This document shows positions 12,049 through 24,864 of a DNA stretch of 64,000 bases, piece after piece (the first letter of the stretch is position 1; each line of letters opens with the position of its first letter). Source of the DNA: Limnoperna fortunei (taxonomy: Eukaryota > Mollusca > Bivalvia > Mytilida > Modiolidae); contig OX104117.1 of NCBI GenBank assembly GCA_944474755.1, positions 82,250,926 through 82,314,925 of the forward strand, in the 5' to 3' direction. The notes under the pieces are model-generated. The model worked only from the letters and a program-made list of their open reading frames with translations. It made no database searches and was not told the origin of the DNA. A program made the translations under genes and the position numbers.

Positions 12049-15000
12049 AGCCCATCAAGAAGGGGGATTGTAGTGCATCTATAGCCCATCAAGAGGGGGG
12101 ATTGGAGTGCATCTATAGCCCATCAAGAGGGGGGATTGTAGTGCATCTATAGCCCATCAAGAGGGGGGATTGTAATGCATCTATAGCCCATCAAGAGGGG
12201 GGATTGTAATGCATCTATAGCCCATAAAGAGGGGGGGATTGTAGTGCATCTATAGCCTATCAAGAGGGGGATTGTAATGCATCTATAGCCCATCAAGAGG
12301 GGGGATTGTAGTGCATCTATAGCCCATCAAGAGGGGGACTAGTGCATCTATAGCCCATCAAGAGGGGGGACTGTAGTGCATCTATAGCCCATCAAGAGGG
12401 GGAATTGTAGTGCAACTATAGCCCATCAAGAGGGGGATTGTAGTGCATCTATAGCCCATCGAGAGGGGGGATTGTAGTGCATCTATAGCCCATCAAGAGG
12501 GAGGATTGTAGTGCATCTATAGCCCATCAGAAGGGGGGACTGTAGTGCATCTATAGCCTATCAAGAGGGGGGATTGTAATGCATCTATAGCCCATCAAGA
12601 GGGGGGATTGTAGTGCATCTATAGCCCATCAAGAGGGGGAATTGTAGTGCAACTATAGCCCATCAAGAGGGGGATTGTAGTGCATCTATAGCCCATCGAG
12701 AGGGGGGATTGTAGTGCATCTATAGCCCATCAAGAGGGAGGATTGTAGTGCATCTATAGCCCATCAGAAGGGGGGACTGTAGTGCATCTATAGCCCATCA
12801 AAGAGGGGGATTGTAGTGCATCTATAGCCCATCAAGAGGGAGGATTGTAGTGCATCTATAGCCCATCAAGAGGGGGGATTGTAGTGCATCTATAGCCTAT
12901 CAAGAGGGGGGATTGTAATGCATCTATAGCCCATCAAGAGGGGGGATTGTAGTGCATCTATAGCCCATCAAGAGGGGGAATTGTAGTGCAACTATAGCCC
13001 ATCAAGAAGGGGATTGTAGTGCATCTACGGCCCATCGAGAGGGGGGATTGTAGTGCATCTATAGCCCATCAAGAGGGGGGATTGTAGTGCATCTATAGCC
13101 CATCAAGAGGGGGGATTGGAGTGCATCTATAGCCCATCAAGAGGGGGGATTGTAGTGCATCTATAGCCCATCAAGAGGGGGATTGTAATGCATCTATAGC
13201 CCATCAAGAGGGGGGATTGTAATGCATCTATAGCCCATAAAGAGGGGGGATTGTAGTGCATCTATAGCCTATCAAGAGGGGGGATTGTAATGCATCTATA
13301 GCCCATCAAGAGGGGGGATTGTAGTGCATCTATAGCCCATCAAGAGGGGGAATTGTAGTGCAACTATAGCCCATCAAGAGGGGGATTGTAGTGCATCTAT
13401 AGCCCATCGAGAGGGGGGATTGTAGTGCATCTATAGCCCATCAAGAGGGAGGATTGTAGTGCATCTATAGCCCATCAGAAGGGGGGACTGTAGTGCATCT
13501 ATAGCCCATCAAAGAGGGGGATTGTAGTGCATCTATAGCCCATCAAGAGGGAGGATTGTAGTGCATCTATAGCCCATAAAGAGGGGGGATTGTAGTGCAT
13601 CTATAGCCTATCAAGAGGGGGGATTGTAATGCATCTATAGCCCATCAAGAGGGGGGATTGTAGTGCATCTATAGCCCATCAAGAGGGGGAATTGTAGTGC
13701 AACTATAGCCCATCAAGAGGGGGATTGTAGTGCATCTATAGCCCATCGAGAGGGGGGATTGTAGTGCATCTATAGCCCATCAAGAGGGAGGATTGTAGTG
13801 CATCTATAGCCCATCAGAAGGGGGGACTGTAGTGCATCTATAGCCTATCAAGAGGGGGGATTGTAATGCATCTATAGCCCATCAAGAGGGGGGATTGTAG
13901 TGCATCTATAGCCCATCAAGAAGGGGAATTGTAGTGCAACTATAGCCCATCAAGAGGGGGATTGTAGTGCATCTATAGCCCATCGAGAGGGGGGATTGTA
14001 GTGCATCTATAGCCCATCAAGAGGGAGGATTGTAGTGCATCTATAGCCAATCAAGAGGGGGGATTGTAGTGCATCTATAGCCCATCAAGAGGGGGAACTG
14101 TAGTGCATCTATAGCATATCAAGAGGGGGGATTGTAATGCATCTATAGCCCATCAAAGAGGGGGGACTAGTGCATCTATAGCCCATCAAGAAGAGGGACT
14201 GTAATGCATCTATAGCCCATCAAGAGGGGGGATTGTAGTGCATCTATAGCCCATCAAGAGGGGGATTGTAATGCATCTATAGCCCATCAAAGAGGGGGGA
14301 CTAGTGCATCTATAGCCCATCAAGAAGAGGGACTGTAGTGCATCTATAGCCCATCAAGAGGGGGGATTGAAGTGCATCTATGGCCCATCAAGAGGGGGGA
14401 CTGTAGTGCATCTATAGCCCATCAAGAGGGGGGATTGAAGTGCATCTATAGCCCATCAAGAGGGGGGGACTGTAGTACATCTATAGCCCATCAAGAGGGG
14501 GATTGTAGTGCATCTATTGCCCATCAATAGGGGGGATTGTAGTGCATCTATAGCCAATCAAGAGGGGGGATTGTAGTGCATCTATAGCCCATCAAGAGGG
14601 GGAACTGTAGTGCATCTATAGCCCATCAAGATGGGGGATTGTAGTGCATCTATAGCCCATCAAGAGGGGGGATTGTAGTGCATCTATAGCCCATCAAGAG
14701 GGGGGATTGTAGTGCATCTATAGCCCATCAAGAGGGGGATTGTAATGCATCTATAGCCCATCAAAGAGGGGGGACTAGTGCATCTATAGCCCATCAAGAA
14801 GCGGGACTGTAGTGCATCTATAGCCCATCAAGAGGGGGGATTGAAGTGCATCTATAGCCCATCAAGAGGGGGGATTGTAGTGCATCTATAGTCCATCAAG
14901 AGGGGGGATTGTAGTCCATCTATAGCCCATCAAGAGAGGGGACTGTAGTGCATCTATAGCCCATCAAGATGGGGGATTGTAGTGCATCTATAGCCCATCA

Positions 15001-15150
15001 AGAGGGGGGTTTGTAGTGCATCTATAGCCCATCAAGAGGGGGATTGTAGTGCATCTATAGCACATCAAGAGGGGGGATTTTATTGCATCTATAGCCCATT
15101 AAGAGGAGTGTAGTGCATCAATAGCCCATCAAGAGGGGGGATTGTGGTGC
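12049..15150. repeat. 34-bp minisatellite, about 90 copies, with higher-order structure
   Basis: The unit is GCATCTATAGCCCATCAAGA followed by a G run (GGGGGGATTGTAGT). Unit length varies mainly in the G run. A variant unit containing TGCAACTATAG recurs at 12412, 12649, 12988, 13360, 13699 and 13936. The intervals (237, 339, 372, 339, 237) are close to 7, 10, 11, 10 and 7 units, showing blocks copied several units at a time. Confidence 0.96.
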
Positions 15151-15852
15151 TCCTGTAATGTAAGTAGCTCATCTATTTATTCAAGTCAAATTGTCTAATC
15201 TAGATTGTTCTGTACATAATTTTTTATGTTTCTGTTTTTCCTATTTACAGCGCTCTCTTCCATTTAATTGGGTTGTAGCTATTTAATGTTGTCATATCTC
15301 TCAATATGCATACCTGCACATACCTACACTTCTTCACCAGTATATATCATATATATTATGTAACATTTAGTCTGTAGTCTTACCTACCTGTGTGGCAACT
15401 TTTCATTGAATGTTCAGTTTCTTTTGCTTAATGGAAACCCCTTGTCAAGGTTTATTTAAGGTGAATAAATTTGTCATGTTTTTGTTCAAAAGTTGATTTA
15501 ATTCATGAATATCATTATATAATCCACCTACAATTGCATGTACACCAATGAATAGAAATGGTCATGAAGTTTGAAGATTACCTGTAAATTTTTGTGGTTG
15601 GATTAAAACAAATCGTACCAATGATAAATTTGCTAAATATTATTTTCAACAGGTGTTCTATAACTTCTATAAATAATTTCACCTCAGCTATGTGGGAAAA
15701 TTTATGAATGTACTAATGTGATATACGGTTTACGGTTAGTTAATGATCAGAAAATTGCATTGTGCATTTAATTCATATGATTTTAATTTATGATCACTAA
15801 CAGGAAGTTATTTATTGAAAGATTTTTGAATATGTACTATATATTTATGTTA
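15151..15852. other. No gene seen
   Basis: AT-rich spacer between two satellite arrays. Confidence 0.6.
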
Positions 15853-16563
15853 TCTATTGGTCTGTATGTACTATAGGTCTCTGTGGTCTATAGGTCTGTG
15901 TGTACTATAGGTCTCTGTGGTCAGATGGTCTGTGTGTACTATAGCTCTCCATGGTCTACAGGTCTGTGTGTATAGCTCTCCTGTAGTCTATAGGTCTGTG
16001 TGTATTATAGGTCTCTATGGTCTACAGGTCTGTGTTTACTATAGCTCTCAATGGTCTACAGGTCTGTGGGTACTATAGGTCTCTGTGGTCTATAGGTCTG
16101 AGTGCACTATAGCTCATTATGGTCTACAGGTCTGTGTGTACTATAGGTCTCTGTGGTCTATAGGTCTGTGTGTACTATAGGTCTCTGTGGTCTGCCGGTC
16201 TGTGTATATTTTAGGTCTCTGTGGTCTATAAGTCTGTGTGTACTATAGCTCTCTATGGTCTACAGGTCTGTGTGTACTATAGGTCTCTGTGGTCTACAGG
16301 TCTGTGTGTACTATAGGTCTCTGTGGTCTATAGGTCTGTGTGTACTATAGGTCTCTGTGGTCTGCTGGTCTGTGTATATTTTAGGTCTCTGTGGTCTATA
16401 AGTCTGTGTGTACTATTGGTCTCTGTGGTCTGCATGTCTGTGTGTACTATAGGTCTCTGTGGTCTGCAGGTCTGTGTGTACTATAGGTCTCTGTAGTCTA
16501 TAGGTCTGTGTGAATTATAGGTCTCTGTGGTCTGCTGGTCTGTGTATATTTTAGGTCTCTGTT
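15853..16563. repeat. 17/34-bp minisatellite, left part
   Basis: Built from two 17-bp halves, ATAGGTCTCTGTGGTCT and ACAGGTCTGTGTGTACT, alternating as a 34-bp dimer. The same array resumes at 19254 after an inserted element. Confidence 0.94.
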
Positions 16564-17322
16564 CCCTTCCCTCGAATTGCCATCAATTTCTATCATTTCT
16601 ATCAATTTTCCATTATAAATTGATAGAAATTGATGGATTTCCATCAAGAATTGATGGTTTTGATAGAATACTGATGGAAGTTGATAGAAAATTCAAAAAC
16701 CAATGGAAAAAATTCCGTCAATGTATGGTTGACGGAAAAAAATACAACATTTCCATTAAGAAAAATAAGTTTGTTGGAAAATTTTGATAGAAACTTGATG
16801 GAAAATTATCTTTTAGTAGAAAGTTGATGGAATATTGATAGAAAAGACAGATTCTGGTGGAAATTGATAGAAAGTTGATGGAAAGTCCTAATGGAAAAAT
16901 ATCATGATGGAAAGTGTGACGGAAAAATTTACTTCTGTTGAACTTTTGAAAGAATTTTGATGGAAAGTTGGACTTAGAAAATTTTATTGATGGAAACAGT
17001 AAATTTGACTTTAACTTTTTGATGAAAGTTGGACTTAGAAAATTTTCTTGATGGAAACAGTAATTTGACTAACTTTTTGATGAAAGTTGGACTTTTCTTG
17101 GATTGTTAAAAACAACAACACTAAAGTACATCTGGCCTGCCTGCACTTATCAGAACTATAAATTCCTTGTTAAACTCCCCTGTCAGTCATACATTTATAA
17201 ACCATCTGGAAAAAATCAAACTTTGCAGTTGGTGATATAACAACCACTGAAAAAATGTTTGTCATTCAATTGTAAATTCAAGATCAAGGACAAAAGGTGG
17301 GGATGCAACTGTAAAGGTCCAG

Positions 17323-17478
17323 CATTGATGCACATATATATGCATACCATGTTTCACTTACCTAGTACTTATAGATGCTCATTAAACTTTACTACTGCAA
17401 TTGCAGTAGTAAAGTTTAATGAGCATCTATAAGTACTAGGTAAGTGAAACATGGTATGCATATATATGTGCATCAATG
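17323..17478. repeat. Perfect zero-spacer palindrome, 2 x 78 bp, plus a third direct copy
   Basis: 17323-17400 is the exact reverse complement of 17401-17478. The left arm, with 12 bp of flank, is repeated directly at 17478-17569 (GTAAAGGTCCAGCATTG starts both). The order is therefore A, inverted A, A. Confidence 0.95.
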
Positions 17479-18698
17479 TAAAGGTCCAGCATTGATGCAC
17501 ATATATATGCATACCATGTTTCACTTACCTAGTACTTATAGATGCTCATTAAACTTTACTACTGCAATTGTATTGAAAATTGACCAAGTCAATCAAATGG
17601 AAATTCAAGGTCAAGTTCAAAAGATGGGAAATGCATTGGTGATTACTACTGGGGCATATGCATGTCAAGTTTTATCAATCTAGGACTTATAGTTCCTGAG
17701 ATATAATGGAACTCCCACAACTTTAACTTTGCTATTATATATTTTGAAATTGTCAAAGTCATGCACCCAACAATTCAAGGTCAAGGTCAGAAGATGGGGA
17801 TGAAACTGTGCTAACCCCAACAAATTTGAGGGCCAGTTGTCAGCTATGTGGTTGCCAGTTGATGGCTAGCTGTTTTAAGCAAATAGTTGAGTGATAGGTG
17901 TTGAACAATTTTTCAACTTTAACCTGGCCAAAAACTATATTTTAGACAGGTGTCTCTCACAAGTTCATCAACTTAAGGTTGAGTTAGTTGAGCATTTGTA
18001 CTTGAAGTTATATATTAGAGTTGAGGAAAAGTTGAGCATTATTGCTTGAAAATTCTTTTAGTTGAGGAAATGGTTGAGCATCCTAATGTTACATGTATGT
18101 ACTTTAAAGATTCACTAATGAAACTTGTACGTATGCAGTATGTTCATACAATAACATTTCTTTCTTTGTTTAGTGCTTTCTAAAAAAACTTAATAAGTAT
18201 CAGCTAGGATGAAAAGACATAACAAGTATCTTATTTATGCAAGAAATTAATAAATGATTGTAATTATCTCATTTCAATATGCACACATCCAATGATCCCC
18301 TTCCCCAACCCCAAACCCTAGGAGCCTGGAGGGAGGTCATAAAAAAGATGGGTCAAGAAGACCTGCGATTGAAGACTCATACAGATTAGCAGTTTTAAGA
18401 GGTATTTAAATTCCCAATTTAAGATTTGTTTATTAAACCTCTGCTTTGAAGTATTCTGCTTTACTTTTGTCCGTCAGTTTGTAACAAAAATTTTAAGCAT
18501 TGGATGGATGGCTGATGTAATGCTATTATTAAATTGTACTAATGGATACAAAATTACCAATTTTTCACCAAAGCAAAAAAATTGTTACCACCCAAAATAC
18601 ATAGACTTTGTATAAATTTATGGTTGAAATATTAAATTTAAAGATTTATTTGGACCTCCAAAGATTTATGTTTAAAAATTTTTTTTTTTTTGTTTCAG

Positions 18699-18835
18699 AT
18701 GTTGTAAATCAAAACAGGCCTCAGGCAGATGATAAAGCCATAAACTCTTCTCAGGGACCTCCTGAAACCATCAAGGAAATAGCAAATAAATTATTGAACA
18801 GATCAAGATTTTATTTTGCCTTCAACATTACTTAA
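18699..18835 (+). CDS. Exon-like open segment inside the transposon
   Basis: A long T tract and TTTCAG end at 18698. Only one of the three frames stays open. Entered in phase 1 it reads about 45 residues (DVVNQNRPQADDKAINSSQG, then PPETIKEIANKLLN...) to a TAA at 18833. Its composition is more protein-like than its surroundings. It could be the terminal exon of a degraded transposon gene or a chance frame; no family is recognised. Confidence 0.3.
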
Positions 18836-19253
18836 GCTGCAGTATATGTTGATATATAATTTAAAACTACAGGCAGTGTGATAGAAGTGACTATCAACTT
18901 AATTTTCAAAATGGCTGCTATTCAAACATGACTACCCCTACTTTAGCCATGTTCGGTCAGCTGGAAAATTTCTATCATTATCTGTCATTTTCTATCAAAG
19001 AAGTTCCTTCAGCTTTCTATCAAGATTCCGTCAACTTTCTATCAAGCTTTCTATCAAGATTCCGTCAACTTTCCATCAAAGATTAATTTTCCATCAACTT
19101 TCCGTCAGAATTTTCCACCACCCCTATTCTATCAGTTTCCATCAACAAAATTTTTGACGGAAAAACAGTGCCAATACTCCATCAAGTTCCATCAGTCTGA
19201 TGGCAATTGATAGAATTTAAGTGATGGAATTTGATGGAATTCTGAGGGACGGG

Positions 19254-20530
19254 TTGTCTATAAGTCTGTGTGTACTATTGGTCTCTGTGGTCCGCAGGTC
19301 TGTGTGTACTATTGGTCTCTGTGGTCCGCAGGTCTGTGTGTACTATAGGTCTCTGTGGTCCGCAGGTCTGTGTGTACTATAGGTCTCTGGTCCGCAGGTC
19401 TGTGTGTACTATAGGTCCCTGTGGTCTGAAGGTCTGTGTGTACTATAGGTCTCTGTGGTCTATAGGTCTGTGTGTACTGTTGGTCTCTGTGGTCTGCAGG
19501 TCTGTGTGTACTATAGGTCTCTGCGGTCTACAGGTCTGTGTGTACTATAGGTCTCTGTGGTCTACATGCTAGGTCTGTGTGCATTATAGCTCTTTGTGGC
19601 CTATAAGTCTCTGTGGTCTACAGGTCTGTGTGTACTATAGGTCTGTGTAGTCTACAGGTCTCTGTGTTTTATAAGTCTGTGTGTACTATAGGTCTGTGTG
19701 AATTATAGCTCTCTCTAGTCTATAGGTCTGTTTACTATAGGTCTCTGTGGTCTATAGGTCTCTATGTTCTATAGGTCTTCGTGGTCTATAGGTGTCTGTG
19801 GCATACAGGTGTATAAATCTCTGTGGTATACAGGCCTGTGTGGTCTATAGGTCTCTATGGCCTACAGGTGTATGTGGTCTGCAGGTCTGTGATCTATAAG
19901 TCTATGTTGTTTATAGGTCTCCGGTCTATAGGTCTGTGCGGGCTACAGGTCTATATAGTCTACAATTCTATGTGGTCGATAGATCTTTTTTGGAATTTAG
20001 GTCTATGTGGTCTATTGGTTTCTGTGGTCTACAGGTCAATAGGTATGTGTCCACTTTAGGAGTTGGGTCTATAGCTCTCTGTGGTCTTAAGGTCTGTGTG
20101 GTCTACAGGTCTATGTGGTCTATAGGTCTCTGTGGTCTATAAATCTATGTGGTCTAAAGGTCTCTGTGGTCTACATGTCTGTTGGTCTACGTGTACAATA
20201 GGTCTATATGGACTTTAAGTCTATGTCAACTATAAGTCTATGTGGTCTATAGGTGTATGTTGGCTGAAGGTCTGTGTGTACAATAGGTCTATATTGACTA
20301 TAGGTCTGTTCTCTGTAGGTCTGTGTACCGTATACAATTTATCTATGTGGACTTTAAGTCTCTATGTGGTCCGGGATGTGGTCTATATGTCTGTGTTGTC
20401 AGTAAGTCTGTGTGGACTATAGGTATATGTTGTATGTAGGTTGTGTGGACTAAATACCTGTGTGGATTAAAGGTCTATTTGGTCTATAGGTCTATGTTGT
20501 CTGTAGGTGTCTTTGCCTTATAGGTCTAAG
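19254..20530. repeat. 17/34-bp minisatellite, right part, decaying
   Basis: Continues the array interrupted by the transposon. Units near 19260-19570 are regular 34-mers. After about 19600 the array relaxes into irregular 17-bp halves (CTATAGGTCTCTGTGGT variants) and fades by 20530. Long open frames (19270-19572 and others) are by-products. Confidence 0.9.
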
Positions 20531-22320
20531 CTGGATACATTTATTTTATATGTAGAATTGCCTTTATATAATCATATGTAATGTTTAAAACAATGAAGGT
20601 GACAATCACTTACAATGGATTTGTTACATACCAGAATCAGTCTCATTTCTAGTATAACATGGAATTGGATTCAAATAAAATGAAAACATTTTTTAGAATA
20701 CTATGAAGTAATTAATATGTAATTAAACATATTCTGAATGTTTACCAATAAACTTCTGCTTTGCTTGTTATTATGAGAATTATAGGCTTATTAATTGAAA
20801 CAAACAATGTTTTGATGTTATCTGACAACTTTTTTAATGGTATCTGAAATTTTCTATTGATAAAATCTTTATTATACAAAAAAATATTTATTTTAATTAA
20901 ACACAATTGTATTATTTGTTCACCAAAGTCATTAATATAATCCTGATGACTGATTCCAGGCCTGCTGGAGCCTCTGGTTTAAGTAGCTTATGTTGCTTGT
21001 TATTTTCATCAGCTTACTTGCCAGTTAAATCAAATATCTTTTTTATTTTTAGAGACCACATAATTTTAATTCCATTGGCAGACAGACCTTACTGTTGTCC
21101 TCTTTGATGTAGGGCATTCCAGCAGTTTTGTTCTATTGATCAAGGACATGTGTTATATACAAAATGTTTTCAAAATTTCTGCTGTTTGAATATTAAGAAG
21201 ATTTTGTCAGATTGTCAGCCAAAGAATTAATTGACTTTTGTATTTCCATATTTGTCTTTGGGATGTCTGTTTGCCATTTGTCATTACATTTGATTATTTT
21301 GCATTTCTTTGAATAATTAATGCACCTTGCTGCTTAACAAGCTGTTATCCTTACTACTAATCTTCATTGTACAAAAATTATTATTTATTAATTTTTTTGC
21401 TAGAATATCATATTTGTGTCATATGGTATCATTATCTGTCAAATGTTTCTGTAAAACTGAGTGGAATTAATATATAATATATTCAGTGAAAATGCACATG
21501 GCATATATATACCAGGTAGGTAACCAAACAGGTACATAAAACAAACTTTAACCAAAAGCTCGTGTTATTAGAAGCAAGACACTGTATTGTACCTTTCAAC
21601 TTAGTAAAGATATATATAAACAGATTTATTTATAGGATTATTTTGTGTAAATCCTTTTTGATAGGCTAACGATTTCCCTATTTATATCATGTTAAGAAGA
21701 TTAGAGCACTGCCGACACACGTTATGTCATGTTAAACATAGACAATTAACCTAATATGTATATAAAATAAATATAAAAATGATCCATTATAACTGTAGTA
21801 GTAGGATATTCATTAATCAACCATATATTAAAACCTTCATTTCCTGTGCCATGACAACTATTTCCCTTTTTTTGGTCATAAATTATAATTAAAAAAACCG
21901 AGAATTTTAACAAACAGGAAACTGGAAAAGTAAGGTCTTTACATTGGCAGACAAACAGAATCTTACATTCTTATAAAAATTAAAAAAATAAAAACAAATA
22001 TAGATAAGTTATCCCTTATTTTTTTATTACAAACTTACAGATTATCAGTTATTTAAAAATTTAAAATTTTAAAACTTTTTTTGTAAATTATTGCTATCAA
22101 AAGTGAACAGTTACAGGGTTTGTTTTTTTTCCTGTGATTCTCATGACATGCATGAAGTTTTTTTTTTTTTATATTTTATTTGTTTTTCATAGTCAGGGTT
22201 TTTACATATTCCCCCTACATCACCACCTGACCAAGGTGTCATGGGGTATCAAATTACAAACCTATTCTGACTATTACATGTATTTTTGTTATATCACAAG
22301 AAATAATCATGAGTACAATT
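20531..22320. other. No gene seen
   Basis: AT-rich DNA; short open frames lack splice or codon support. Confidence 0.55.
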
Positions 22321-22324
22321 ACTA

Positions 22325-22475
22325 GAAAGTTATATCTCTCATTCCCTCTCACATTCACTCCCTTTCACCTTCACTCTTCTTCATATTCCCTCTTTCCCAT
22401 ACTCATTCTTCTTCACATTCACTCTCTTTCACATTCAACTTATATTACATTCACTCTCTCTACATTAGTTCATTT
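22325..22475. repeat. Pyrimidine-rich simple repeat
   Basis: Degenerate repetition of CATTCACTCTCTTTC-like motifs for about 150 bp. Confidence 0.75.
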
Positions 22476-22554
22476 TCAATCATGCACTTCCAAGCAGAGT
22501 TATCTATATATAATAATATGTTTTTGTTAACTTGCTAAATACAATCTGTAAAAG

Positions 22555-24420
22555 TTATGGAAATATATGTTTCAAAGGGGTCCATCTTCTTTCAAACAAC
22601 TGAAATTGGTTTTTCTTAACAGCTACACATTCTTCTATATAATACAAATACTTTAATTTTGAGCTTAGTTCTATAATATTTGGAACTTTTTCTTTGAGCT
22701 TACAGTTATAAATATAATATTTTGTCACAATTATCATAAAATTCAAAAACTTAGATTCATTCACATATCCTAAAACTATATCTTTTTTGTTTAATTCAAA
22801 ATCATTAAAAAATTTCTTTAATTGCTGTGAGACATTATCCCCAAAACACCTAATAATTCTACAGTCATAAAATAAGTGTTCTATTGACTCTTCTTCTTGT
22901 TTACAAAAAGTACAGTATTTTGTATCTTTAAGATGTATTAGATGCAAGAATTTGTTTGTTGGAAGAATTCTGTGGAGGATTTTATACTGAAATGTTGTAA
23001 GATGAGTATGTCTACAAGATTTTTTCAGGAGCACAAAAAACTTGGACCAGTCGGTAATGTCACAATTAAGTTGTTCTTCCCATTTTTGAAATTTATCAGT
23101 GGGTGCATAAAATGCTTTGTCTCTCAAGTTTTTGTAAACAAACTTTGCTTTCCTGGTTTTTAACAAGGAATTTAGAAAACAGTCCTCAGCAAGAAAGTTT
23201 TGTATGTTTGTAATATTATCTCTTATACATTCTTTGTATAATTTTGGAATTCTTGACAGAAGACTATAATACTTTAAAAAATTATTACTGACAAGTTTAT
23301 CTTGTAGTTTTATATATGCATAAAAATCATTTGTTGTTGGATCTAGTATATCATAAAGATACTGAATACCATTATTTTTCCATCTCTTGTAAAAACAAAA
23401 TTCTTCACAAAATTTAACACATCCAATGAAAGAACATCTTGTTTCCGAATTTTAGTGATGGGTTTTGAGGTTGCAAAACTAATTAAAACATCCACCCAGA
23501 AAGGATTTGTTAATTTTGCAGTTACCTCCCTTATTTTTTCTACTTAAATTAAACACTCGTTCACCTCCATACTCTTCCAAACTATCTAATAAAATTTTTT
23601 GCCAGGGACCAGCTAAATTTTCGAACAATCTTTTAATCCAACTAGTTTTCAGGTATACAATAAAAGACTGTAAATGAATCATATTAAGTCCACCTTGATC
23701 AAAATCTCCTATCAGGGTGTTCCTTCTAATTCTGTCTGACTTTCCATTCCAAATAAATCTGAATAACATGGTATTTAAATCATTTAATTTACTTTCTGGC
23801 ATGTTTGGCAAAGCTGTAAAGAGGTGAATAAGTTTTGGTAGTGCCAATGATTTTACAACTGTAATTTTACCCATAAGAGTCAATTTCCTATGCTCCCAGC
23901 TTTTCAATATCTTTGCAACTTCTTTTATTTTTCTGGAAAAGTTCAATTCTACAATAGCACTCAAGTTTACACAAAAGTCCAGGCCCAGAACACGAAAGTT
24001 TTCATGTGACCATTTCAGATTTATGTGTGGACATAAGATTTGATCAGAAAAGCATTTACTCCCAACCCATATTGCCCTTGTTTTTGATTTATTAATTCTT
24101 AGCCCAGATACAGTATAAAAGGAGTCAAAACATTTAACTGTTTCATTAAGTGATTCTTCAGTCCCATCCAGCATAAGAAAAGTATCATCAGCATACTGAC
24201 TGATAAGAGGTTCAGAACCATTGACATAAACACCACGAACATCAGGATTAGCTTTTAACTTAATAGCTAACAGCTCAACACCTATAATAAACAAATAGGG
24301 GGATAAAGGATCCCCTTGTCTACAACCTCGAAATAAGTTAAAAAACCTAGACATATGACCATTATTTATAACACAGCTTTTAGCTCCAGAGTAGAGGATC
24401 TCGAACATGCATGAAGTTTG
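22555..24420 (-). pseudogene. 5'-truncated, broken non-LTR retrotransposon (LINE) ORF2: reverse transcriptase and 3' zinc-knuckle region
   Basis: Reading on the minus strand, the frame starting near 24410 shows reverse-transcriptase motifs in order: RGCRQGDPLSPYLF, then QYADD with the catalytic aspartates at about 24184-24195, then GLRINKSKT and the thumb region. After stops near 23479 and 23456 the homologous frame resumes. At the 3' end it carries a zinc-binding motif (CTFCKQEEESIEHLFYDC) typical of the zf-RVT region of L1/Tx1-like LINEs, and it ends near 22555. The endonuclease and the N-terminal part of the RT are missing, as expected from 5' truncation. At least one frame disruption near 23.45-23.5 kb makes it inactive. 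Clade assignment is from motif style only. Confidence 0.9.
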
Positions 24421-24864
24421 CAATAATTTTGTCTGTAACATGCATTTCCCTCTGCTTGTCCTCTCTGGAAACATTTTTTAAATGCTGTGTTGAAAATATT
24501 AATGTGTAATTAGGTAACATTATATACTCCTGAAGCTTTATAGACAAAATACAATTTATATTTAATTTTTAAAAAATACATCCATTTTCAGTGTTTTTGA
24601 TATAATGCTGTGATCAATTAACCTCTGGTTATAATATTCGGCAGTTACTTTTTGGGTTTTTCATTACGTCAGTGAAGCCATCATACAAAAGAAAAATCTC
24701 ACTGAATATAAATATTTACTTATATACAAAGTTATACCAAAGATCGTTGAATCCATTGTTAAATGGCACTAATAATTTAATAGCCATATTTTTGTATAAC
24801 AGGTATGAATGGTAAGTTGCTACGTACTTGACTATTGGTAACTTGGAAAAATGTCCCAATGACA

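Larger units (their letters stand above)
16564..19253. mobile_element. DNA transposon (non-autonomous or relic), 2.69 kb, inserted into the 17/34-bp satellite
   Basis: Left end CCCTTCCCTCGAATTGCC and the reverse complement of the right end, CCCGTCCCTCAGAATTCC, form terminal inverted repeats. Joining the flanks restores a satellite unit seen intact at 16371-16433, with TT on both sides as a possible 2-bp target duplication. Both ends (16575-17100 and 18985-19250) are packed with TTGATGGAAA/TTGATAGAAA motifs in opposite orientation, like the subterminal transposase-binding repeats of some DNA transposons. The interior contains a perfect palindrome (17323-17478), 'TCAAGGTCAAGGTC' modules and one exon-like segment. 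No transposase is visible, so the superfamily is unassigned. Confidence 0.82.
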
